Part shown: one piece after another, positions 57,552 through 64,000 of the stretch
How the letters are laid out: the number at the start of each line of letters is the position of its first letter
Position numbering within the stretch: the stretch's first letter is position 1
Source of the DNA: an uncultured Blautia sp.
GTDB taxonomy: Bacteria; Bacillota; Clostridia; Lachnospirales; Lachnospiraceae
NCBI GenBank assembly: GCA_934424575.1
Contig: CAKRXU010000002.1
Coordinates: 84,781 to 148,780, forward strand
DNA length: 64,000 nt
Direction: 5' to 3'
Notes under the pieces: model-generated
Seen by the model: only the letters and a program-made list of their open reading frames with translations
Database searches by the model: none
Told to the model about the DNA's origin: nothing
Translations under genes and position numbers: made by a program

Positions 57552-59270
57552 TTGAAACAGATTTCAGGAAACAAGCTTTTAGTAAAAGCCTTAAAAGAAG
57601 AAGGTGTTGAAACTTTATTCGGATATCCTGGTGCATGCACCATCGATATCAGTGACGAATTATACAGACAGAGCGGGATCGACATTATCCTTCCGCGCCA
57701 TGAACAGGCACTTGTCCATGAAGCAGATGCCTATGCAAGAACTACCGGCAAAGTCGGCGTATGTCTTGTAACCAGCGGTCCTGGTGCCACCAACCTTGTC
57801 ACCGGACTTGCAACTGCCAACTATGACAGCGTTCCTCTCGTATGTTTTACCGGCCAGGTTGCCAGACATCTGATCGGAAACGATGCTTTCCAGGAAGTTG
57901 ACATCGTAGGGATCACCCGCAGCATCACCAAATATGGCGTGACCGTCCGTAACCGTGAGGACCTCGGCCGCATCATCAAAGAAGCTTTTTATATCGCAAG
58001 AACCGGCCGTCCGGGACCTGTTCTTATCGACCTTCCTAAGGACGTCATGGCAGAACTTGGAAGCGCAGAATATCCTAAGAGTGTAAATATCCGTGGCTAC
58101 AAACCAAACACCAGCGTTCACATGGGCCAGCTCAAAAAAGCCCTCAAGATGCTTCAGAAAGCCAAGAAGCCTCTGTTCCTCGCAGGCGGCGGTGTAAATA
58201 TCGCTCACGCAAACGAGATTTTTACCACTGTAGTTGAGAAAACACAGGTTCCAGTCGTTACAACTGTCATGGGACGTGGTGCGATCTCCACAAAGCACCC
58301 GTTATTCATCGGAAACCTTGGAATGCATGGTTCCTATGCTGCAAACATGGCAGTCAGCAACTGTGACCTCCTGTTCTCCATCGGAACCCGTTTCAACGAC
58401 CGTATCACCGGCAAGCTCCACGAGTTTGCACCGAACGCACAGATCGTTCACATTGATATTGATACCGCATCTATTTCCAGAAACATCCACGTAGATGTTC
58501 CGATCGTTGCTGATGCCAAAGAAGCGATCACAAAAATGGCTGAATACGTTACCGACTGCGGTACCAAAAAATGGCTTTCTGAGATCGAAGGATGGAAGAA
58601 CGAACATCCACTTACCATGAAAAACCGCCCGCTTATGGGACCTCTTGATATTTTTGCAGCGATCAATGAACAGTTTGATGACGCGATCATCGTTACCGAC
58701 GTTGGACAGCATCAGATGCTTACTTCTCAATTTGTTGATATCACTGAGAAACGCCAGCTCATCATGTCCGGCGGTCTCGGCACCATGGGCTATGGCCTTC
58801 CTGGCGCGATCGGTGCACAGATCGGAAATCCGGATACTCCTGTCATCTCCATCTCCGGTGACGGCGGTGTACAGATGAACATTCAGGAACTCGCAACTGC
58901 AGTTCTGGAAGAATTACCGATCATCTGCTGTATCTTTAACAACACTTACCTTGGAATGGTACGCCAGTGGCAGAAATTATTCTACGGCAAACGCTATGCA
59001 ATGACCAACTTAAGAGCCGGTGCCCTCTCCCGCCGTACTGACGGTGAAGAATATCCGGAATACACACCGGACTTCGTCAAACTCGCCGAAAGTTACGGTG
59101 CCAAAGGCATTCGTGTTTCCAAGCGTGAAGAAATCGCCGCCGCTTTTGAAGAAGCAAAGAAAAATAAGAAAAGACCTACGATCATCGAGTTTCTGATCGA
59201 TCCGGAGGAAATGGTCTATCCTATGATCAAACCAGGCGGAACACTTGCAGATATGATCATGGATTGTTAG
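57552..59270 (+). CDS. ilvB: Acetolactate synthase large subunit
   Basis: 572 residues, a ThDP-dependent enzyme for valine, leucine and isoleucine synthesis. ETLFGYPGACTIDISDEL and ILPRHEQALVHEADAYART (ThDP Glu), SGPGATNLVTGLATA, DVGQHQML and the ThDP-magnesium motif GDGGVQMNIQELATAVLEELPI...NN are present, divided across the C-domain. The start is TTG at 57552, with AAAGGAGGGG seven bases ahead. The open frame extends further upstream through the T-box leader but that region is RNA, not protein. The ilvN gene follows at 13 bases. Confidence 0.95.
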   Translation: MKQISGNKLLVKALKEEGVETLFGYPGACTIDISDELYRQSGIDIILPRHEQALVHEADAYARTTGKVGVCLVTSGPGATNLVTGLATANYDSVPLVCFTGQVARHLIGNDAFQEVDIVGITRSITKYGVTVRNREDLGRIIKEAFYIARTGRPGPVLIDLPKDVMAELGSAEYPKSVNIRGYKPNTSVHMGQLKKALKMLQKAKKPLFLAGGGVNIAHANEIFTTVVEKTQVPVVTTVMGRGAISTKHPLFIGNLGMHGSYAANMAVSNCDLLFSIGTRFNDRITGKLHEFAPNAQIVHIDIDTASISRNIHVDVPIVADAKEAITKMAEYVTDCGTKKWLSEIEGWKNEHPLTMKNRPLMGPLDIFAAINEQFDDAIIVTDVGQHQMLTSQFVDITEKRQLIMSGGLGTMGYGLPGAIGAQIGNPDTPVISISGDGGVQMNIQELATAVLEELPIICCIFNNTYLGMVRQWQKLFYGKRYAMTNLRAGALSRRTDGEEYPEYTPDFVKLAESYGAKGIRVSKREEIAAAFEEAKKNKKRPTIIEFLIDPEEMVYPMIKPGGTLADMIMDC

Positions 59271-59283
59271 GAGGTATCAGGAT

Positions 59284-59793
59284 ATGGATAAAGGAATGAA
59301 AACAAGATGGATCTCTCTCTATGTAGAAAACCAGGTAGGTGTACTCTCCAAGATCTCCGGGCTTTTTTCCGGAAAGTCCTATAACCTGGACAGTCTTACC
59401 GTTGGAACCACTGAGGATCCTACAATCTCCAGAATGACGATCGCAACTGTCAGCGACGACGAAACATTTGAACAGATCAAAAAGCAGTTAAACCGCATGG
59501 TCGAAGTCATCAAAGTCATTGACTTTACAGATATCTTCGTCCGCATGAAAGAGATTCTTTACATCAAAGTCAAGAAATGCTCTGCAGCAGACAAGGTGGA
59601 ACTTTTCCAGATCGCAGAGACCTTCAAGGCAAGAGTCATCGATTATGGCAAGGACAGCCTTCTTCTTGAGTTTGTCCAGACTGCAACCAAAAACGATGCC
59701 GTTGTCAAACTGATCAAAGAAGAATTCAAATACATCGAAGTTGTTCGCGGCGGAAGTGTCGGAATTGAGTCCATCAGCATGATGGAACGATAA
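59284..59793 (+). CDS. ilvN: Acetolactate synthase regulatory subunit
   Basis: 169 residues: an ACT domain (about 8-82: RWISLYVENQVGVLSKISGLFSGKSYN, with the LTVGTTEDPTISRMTIAT segment) and a C-terminal ALS-small domain. It confers valine feedback on IlvB. GGAGG lies ten bases before the ATG. With ilvB it forms a two-gene, T-box controlled operon; other ilv genes (C, D) are not in the window. Confidence 0.95.
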   Translation: MDKGMKTRWISLYVENQVGVLSKISGLFSGKSYNLDSLTVGTTEDPTISRMTIATVSDDETFEQIKKQLNRMVEVIKVIDFTDIFVRMKEILYIKVKKCSAADKVELFQIAETFKARVIDYGKDSLLLEFVQTATKNDAVVKLIKEEFKYIEVVRGGSVGIESISMMER

Positions 59794-59796
59794 ATC

Positions 59797-59869
59797 AACA
59801 GGCAGCACTGATCTTGTCCCCGTCTTTTATGACTGGTTATTGTACAAGATCAAATGCTGCCTGTTTTTT
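59797..59869 (+). terminator. ilvBN terminator
   Basis: AACAGGCAGC pairs with GCTGCCTGTT, with an inner ATCTTGT/ACAAGAT stem, then TTTTTT. Confidence 0.9.
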
Positions 59870-59888
59870 GCACTGTTTAACTTCTTTT

Positions 59889-60971
59889 TTAATATGCCAG
59901 TTCCTGCATCAGTTCATGAACGGTCGTCATCTCATGGATCTTTCCGACATTCGCTCCACAGAAGATCAGTCCCTTATCAAGGTTTCCTTTCACTGCCTCG
60001 ATCAGTGCTTTTGTAATGCAGTACGGGACTTTGCGCGGGTCACATTTTTCCAGACAATTGTAGCATTTACGGATTGGCTCTCTTCCTGCCTCCAGGTGCC
60101 GGATAAATTCATTTCGAAGCGCACGTCCCGGCATTCCCACCGGGCTCTGTACGATCTGGATATCAGATTCCTCCGCCTCAATGTAGGCTCTCTTGTACGC
60201 GTCAGAAGCATCACACTCCTCTGTCGCCACAAATCTACTTGCGATCTGCACACCATCTGCGCCAAGTCCCATCATATGATCAATATCTGCCCGGTCAAAA
60301 ATCCCTCCCGCAACGATCACCGGAATCTTTCTGTCAAATTTCTCTTCGTATTCCTTTTTGCATTCGATGATCCTACAGATTTCTTCATCAAAATCCAGCG
60401 CCTCCATATCCGCCAGCTGCTCCCTGGAAAATCCAAGATGTCCCCCTGCTTTCGGTCCTTCAATTACGATAAAATCTGCCGTCCTGTCATATCTGTGTGC
60501 CCACATTTTGAGGATCAGGTTCGCCGCACGCCTGGAAGAAACGATCGGTGCGATCTTCGTTCCTGACTCTTCGCTCACCAGCTTCGGAAGATCCATCGGA
60601 AGTCCCGCTCCGCTGATGATCACATCTGCACCTGCTTTTACCGATTCCCGGACATGTTCCTCATAATGCTTCAGTGCCACCATGATATTGACCCCGACAA
60701 GCCCTCTGCCGCCTGCGATCTCTTTTGCTTTCTTTACATGCTTCTCTATCGCCATACGGTTACATCTCGCCTGATCTTGCTCAAATCCCTCTTCATCATA
60801 TCCAATCTGTGCCGTCGAGATCACACCAACACCGCCCTCTCGCGCCACTGCTCCGGCGAGCCTGCTCCGGCTGATCCCGACTCCCATGCCGCCCTGGATG
60901 ATCGGAATCTGTGCCGTCTTTTCTCCGATATGAAGTTCTTTAAGTATACTTTTATTTTTTTCTGTATCCAT
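59889..60971 (-). CDS. FabK / nitronate monooxygenase-like flavoprotein
   Basis: 360 residues of the 2-nitropropane dioxygenase/FabK TIM-barrel group (COG2070). IPIIQGGMGVGISRSRLAGAVAREGGVGVISTAQIG spans the FMN-binding start, GADVIISGAGLPMDLP, EGPKAGGHLG and PVIVAGGIFDR, GLGADGVQIASRF follow. The C-terminal CYNCLEKCDP cluster is extra. FabK is enoyl-ACP reductase II. A FabT-type operator over the promoter favours a fatty-acid role, but a nitronate monooxygenase is an alternative. ATG 60971 has GGGAG ahead; an ATG 15 bases upstream lacks it. Confidence 0.87.
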   Translation of the reverse strand: MDTEKNKSILKELHIGEKTAQIPIIQGGMGVGISRSRLAGAVAREGGVGVISTAQIGYDEEGFEQDQARCNRMAIEKHVKKAKEIAGGRGLVGVNIMVALKHYEEHVRESVKAGADVIISGAGLPMDLPKLVSEESGTKIAPIVSSRRAANLILKMWAHRYDRTADFIVIEGPKAGGHLGFSREQLADMEALDFDEEICRIIECKKEYEEKFDRKIPVIVAGGIFDRADIDHMMGLGADGVQIASRFVATEECDASDAYKRAYIEAEESDIQIVQSPVGMPGRALRNEFIRHLEAGREPIRKCYNCLEKCDPRKVPYCITKALIEAVKGNLDKGLIFCGANVGKIHEMTTVHELMQELAY

Positions 60972-60997
60972 TCTGGTGACTCCCATTCATTATTTAT

Positions 60998-61048
60998 TTT
61001 GATTATCAAACCATTTGATAGTATACTCTTTTATCTTTATTATGTCAA
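60998..61048 (-). promoter_or_regulatory. Promoter with FabT-type operator
   Basis: TTGACA (61043-61048), 17 bases, TATACT (61020-61025) on the minus strand. At the transcription start lie TTTGATTATCAAA (60998-61010), matching the FabT box core, and overlapping TATCAAACCATTTGATA (61004-61020), a perfect 7-3-7 dyad. Confidence 0.8.
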
Positions 61049-61193
61049 TGTATCATTGATTCTTTTTCTAGTTTATATAGTTTTTATTACTACTTTATTC
61101 TTTTCTGGAAATTGCTGGACAGAATCCACAATTTCTACTAAAATAGTAAAATATCGTGATCAGATTACAAAAGAGAGGATTTTTCAGGAACTT

Positions 61194-62144
61194 ATGAACG
61201 GATATGAATTTGAGCATCGCTGTGCAGCTCTTCTAAAAAGCAAAGGATACCACCGGGTCTCCGTAACAAAAGGCAGCGGTGATCAGGGAATTGATGTCAT
61301 TGCCCACAAAGCCGGCAAAAAATACGGAATACAGTGCAAATATTACTCTTCTCCTGTTGGAAACAAGGCAATACAGGAAGCATACAGTGGCGCACGGTTT
61401 TATGACTGCGACCGGGCTGTTGTCATGACAAACAATACTTTTACAAAAGCGGCACGGGAACTTGCAGATAAACTGGAAGTAGAATTATGGGATCATTGCT
61501 CTCCTGCAAAAAAAACTTTCCTCTTCCAGAAATTAAGTTCTATTTTCCTGATGCTTTTTCTTCTGGCAGGACTCCTGATGCTGTGTTCCATGCAGTTTTT
61601 TCATTATCCGGAAGCTACCCTGTTCCATTATATTGAAGTTTTTTCATTGATCGCTGCCTCCATTTCAGGCATAGCAGGATGGCGTTTTTTCTTACTGAAC
61701 CTTCTTTCCGGGACGCTCTACCTCGCAGTATTTCTGATTCTTTTATTTTCAGAACCGGACCGGATCCTGCCTGATACTGCCCTTCTGGTATTTTTACTTC
61801 CAGCTCTTCTGACGCTCGGACATGCACTTTTCCTGCATATACAGAAACACATAAAAAAAACGACCCTGGCAGGCCGACATCAGAAAAGACTCCGCGACAG
61901 ACTTGGAAAAGCTTATACCAAAACTCTTTCCAGCAGCCTGCATACCACCGTTCGCTTTGTCGACTCCGGAAAGACAGCGGATGGCTATAAATTTCGCTTC
62001 CAGGCTGACGTACTTTCGTCCGGGGAACTTTCCGCCCTGGAAAAAGAACTGAACCTTTCTCTCAAAGATCATTATCGTCTGCAGCAGATCAATGATTCTC
62101 AGTTTTATCTTTACCGCATAGAAAAACAGCAGGACAATCTCTGA
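61194..62144 (+). CDS. Membrane-associated Mrr-type restriction endonuclease domain protein
   Basis: 316 residues from the ATG at 61194 (AGGA upstream). The Mrr_cat-type nuclease core has GYEFEHRCAALLKSKGY, GDQGIDVIAHKAGKKYGIQCKYY (the D...QxK catalytic set) and AVVMTNNTFTKAARELA. Three or four membrane helices follow (about 105-215), then a soluble C-terminal domain (about 230-316) of unknown fold. A possible TTG start at 61056 would add an N-terminal membrane helix (LILFLVYIVFITTLFF), but no ribosome-binding site supports it. No methylase is nearby. Role unknown; defence or DNA-uptake functions are guesses. Confidence 0.82.
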   Translation: MNGYEFEHRCAALLKSKGYHRVSVTKGSGDQGIDVIAHKAGKKYGIQCKYYSSPVGNKAIQEAYSGARFYDCDRAVVMTNNTFTKAARELADKLEVELWDHCSPAKKTFLFQKLSSIFLMLFLLAGLLMLCSMQFFHYPEATLFHYIEVFSLIAASISGIAGWRFFLLNLLSGTLYLAVFLILLFSEPDRILPDTALLVFLLPALLTLGHALFLHIQKHIKKTTLAGRHQKRLRDRLGKAYTKTLSSSLHTTVRFVDSGKTADGYKFRFQADVLSSGELSALEKELNLSLKDHYRLQQINDSQFYLYRIEKQQDNL

Positions 62145-62197
62145 ATTTCTTCAGCTGTCCTGCTGTTGCTGTTCACAGTAACTGTTTGTTGTAAAAT

Positions 62198-62262
62198 AAA
62201 AATGTAGAAAGTTGCAAAACAAAAATGTAGGCGATTGCAACTACATTTTGTAGGTAATTGCA
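62198..62262 (+). repeat. Multiple terminal repeats of the IS21-type element
   Basis: Three copies of AAAATGTAGNNN(A/G)TTGCAA (third copy one or two mismatches) at a 23-base period. Confidence 0.8.
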
Positions 62263-62407
62263 ATGCATCAGAATCTCAGGAACAGGCAGCGCCAGATGGT
62301 AGCTCCTAAGTCGGATCTAATGCAAAAATCCATTGCAGACATACAAATAATCAATTACCCTTGTCTTTGTTGTAAGCCAAAACATCAAAGATAAGGAGAA
62401 AAGGAGT

Positions 62408-63949
62408 ATGACTACAATGGATCAGATTCATCGTATCAGAGAACTCTTCTATGAGCAAGGGAAAAATCTGAACGAAATTGCAATCATCATGAACTGTGAC
62501 TGGCGTACAGTACGCAAATATGTGGATATGGAAGATTTCAATAGTCCACCACCAGCCCCGGCTGGAAATGAGGAGCACATATCCAAGCTTGACCCTTTCA
62601 AACCGCAGATTGACAGCTGGCTGGCAGCGGATAAGCTTGCTCCACGAAAGCAGCGCCATACTGCTAAAAGGATCTACAAGCGACTGGAAAGCGAAAATGG
62701 AGATTTCTCCTGCAGCTACAGACTGGTTGCCCTTTACGTCAAGCAACGGAAAGAAGAACTTAATCTTAACAAAACAGCTGGTTACATTCCCCTCGAACAT
62801 AGACCTGGTGAAGCACAGGCCGACTTTGGTACAGCAGATTTTTACGAGAATGGGAAACTACATCACGAGGCAAAATATCTTGTACTCAGTTTCCCATACA
62901 GTAACGGTGGTTTTTTCCAGCTCAACTATGGAGAAAACATGGAATGCCTGCTTGAAGGCCTGGTTGCCATATTTGAACACATAGGCGGTGTTCCCACTGA
63001 GATCTGGTTCGATAATACAAGGACTATCGTAACAAAGATTATCAAGGGCGGTGGCAGAAACATAACGGAACGGTTCCAGCGTTTCTGCGAACACTACCGG
63101 ATCAAGCCCCTGTTTATGAACCCTGAGTCAGGATGGGAAAAGGGAAATGTGGAAAACAAAGTGGGTTACCTGCGCCGGAACCATCTTGTACCAATTCCAC
63201 GGTTTAAAGATCTCGTGGAACAAAATAAACGGTTCCTGGTATGCTGTGAAACAGACATGCAACGTGAACATTATGAAGATGGCAACGGCCGATTCATCCG
63301 TGAACTCTTTGAGGAAGATGCTGCGCATTTACATCAGCTTCCTTCTGTCCCATTCGACACAGCAAACTATATAACTACAAAAACAGATAAATATGGAAAG
63401 TTTACCCTGGATGCAGGAAAGCACTGTTACTCAGCATCCCCGGCCTTCTGTGAATCTATTGTAAACCTGAAGATCACATCCGCATCCGTAACTGTCCTGG
63501 ATCAGGATATGCATGAAGTTGTACGCCACAAACGGCTTTATGGCAGCGACCACGAAAGCATGGACTGGGTACCATATCTTACCTACATAGCCAGAAAGCC
63601 GCGTTCTCTGCGTAACAGCGGTATTTACGATATGATGCCGCAAACTATGCGGTTATACATGGATAGCTGTGAAAGTAAGGATCGGGGGCGCATCCTTAAG
63701 GTTCTTGCAGAACTTACGGAACGTACCGGATTTACCAGTGCTGTCAACACAGTTAATGAAGCTGTACGCATGAATGCGACGGATCCGGACAGTCTTGAGA
63801 TCCTGTACAGACGGACTTATGCGGATGTTCCAGCTCTTCCACCTCTGGATCCCAGGTCTGACATTCCACACCAAAGGATCATTCCATTTAGAAACGACCT
63901 TCAGGAGCTGGATGCAGCCCTGCACAAAGGAGCTTCTTGTATAATTTAA
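62408..63949 (+). CDS. istA: IS21 family transposase IstA
   Basis: 513 residues, full length. An N-terminal helix-turn-helix (IRELFYEQGKNLNEIAIIMNCDWRTVRKYV) is followed by the rve/DDE core: D in GEAQADFGT, D in EIWFDNTRT and E in GWEKGNVENKVGYLRRN. A C-terminal Mu-transposase-like beta-barrel follows (about 320-400). AAAAGGAG precedes the ATG. A possible start of istB (TTG after AAGG, 63975) is cut by the window edge. Confidence 0.95.
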   Translation: MTTMDQIHRIRELFYEQGKNLNEIAIIMNCDWRTVRKYVDMEDFNSPPPAPAGNEEHISKLDPFKPQIDSWLAADKLAPRKQRHTAKRIYKRLESENGDFSCSYRLVALYVKQRKEELNLNKTAGYIPLEHRPGEAQADFGTADFYENGKLHHEAKYLVLSFPYSNGGFFQLNYGENMECLLEGLVAIFEHIGGVPTEIWFDNTRTIVTKIIKGGGRNITERFQRFCEHYRIKPLFMNPESGWEKGNVENKVGYLRRNHLVPIPRFKDLVEQNKRFLVCCETDMQREHYEDGNGRFIRELFEEDAAHLHQLPSVPFDTANYITTKTDKYGKFTLDAGKHCYSASPAFCESIVNLKITSASVTVLDQDMHEVVRHKRLYGSDHESMDWVPYLTYIARKPRSLRNSGIYDMMPQTMRLYMDSCESKDRGRILKVLAELTERTGFTSAVNTVNEAVRMNATDPDSLEILYRRTYADVPALPPLDPRSDIPHQRIIPFRNDLQELDAALHKGASCII

Positions 63950-64000
63950 ATATAAGGAATTCCGAGAAAGAAGGTTGAGAAAAAAATACCTCAGAGTAAA

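Larger units (their letters stand above)
62190..64000 (+). mobile_element. IS21-family insertion sequence (left part)
   Basis: The left end shows three direct repeats of about 20 bp with unit AAAATGTAGNNNRTTGCAA (62198, 62221, 62244), spaced 23 bases, as in IS21-family termini where the transposase binds. istA follows. The istB gene and right end lie beyond the window. The exact outer base is not determined because the right end is missing. Confidence 0.85.

Noticed and set aside
60654..61193. In-frame N-terminal extension of the Mrr-type gene
   Set aside because: Mostly antisense to the FabK-like gene; only the last ~45 codons (TTG at 61056) could be real, without ribosome-binding support.
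62126..62168. Hairpin AACAGCAGGACA/TGTCCTGCTGTT at the end of the Mrr-type gene
   Set aside because: A good stem but no T-run; not called as a rho-independent terminator.
1..64000. CRISPR arrays, tRNA or rRNA genes, prophage
   Set aside because: No regularly spaced repeats with unique spacers, no tRNA cloverleaf or rRNA segment, and no phage structural genes were recognised. The only tRNA-like part is in tmRNA.

Overview
The window looks like chromosome from a Gram-positive, spore-forming anaerobe of the Lachnospiraceae (Blautia, Dorea or Mediterraneibacter type). The support is a forespore sigma factor (SigG) with a YlmC/YmxH-type partner, NrdR, an NADP-type glutamate dehydrogenase, oxygen-sensitive FeS and radical-SAM enzymes, T-box, THF and c-di-GMP riboswitches, AGGAGG ribosome-binding sites with frequent TTG starts, and moderate GC. 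The genus is inferred from gene style only. No rRNA, tRNA, prophage or CRISPR array was seen.

Layout. 1-5018: end of a histidine operon (hisH, hisF), an OmpR-type two-component pair, and a c-di-GMP phosphodiesterase whose receiver and GGDEF domains are both degenerate. 5260-5829: internally deleted transposase remnant. 5766-10196: an iron-themed cluster of flavodoxin, a DUF3793 protein, a P1B-type ATPase with an SCALK metal motif, a small glycine-rich membrane protein with an acidic tail, and an atypical Fur-family regulator. It strongly resembles a ferrosome (fezAB-type) iron-storage locus and is the most interesting system here. 10422-10981: tmRNA and a c-di-GMP-I riboswitch with no gene downstream. 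11037-19428: small hypothetical gene, PutP, LrgAB, polyphosphate kinase 1, nitroreductase, aldo/keto reductase, EF-P. 19503-26639: shikimate kinase, YqeG, citrate synthase, AlaA-type aminotransferase, glutamate dehydrogenase, SigG, YmxH, NrdR. 26715-27218: paired inverted repeat. 27287-33178: two-domain PPK2, then a LacI/PTS/HAD sugar regulon with paired operators. 33179-37284: MarR plus a heterodimeric ABC exporter.

37428-43478 is a folate island: pabA-pabB-pabC on the minus strand and, divergently, folE-HD-folP-folBK behind a THF riboswitch. 43657-50990: YkgJ-type protein, a second heterodimeric ABC exporter, a C_GCAxxG_C_C protein, and a UbiB-like kinase, phasin-like protein and DgkA group. 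51238-57121: purC, a CorC/HlyC-type protein, a diverged RelA/SpoT-domain protein, RlmD, and a radical-SAM activase. 57189-59793: T-box controlled ilvBN. 59889-62144: a FabK/nitronate-monooxygenase-like enzyme behind a FabT-type operator, and a membrane-anchored Mrr nuclease. 62190 to the right edge: the left part of an IS21-family element.

Three copies of a structured 138-143 bp intergenic repeat (13294, 43477, 52161) are spread across the window.
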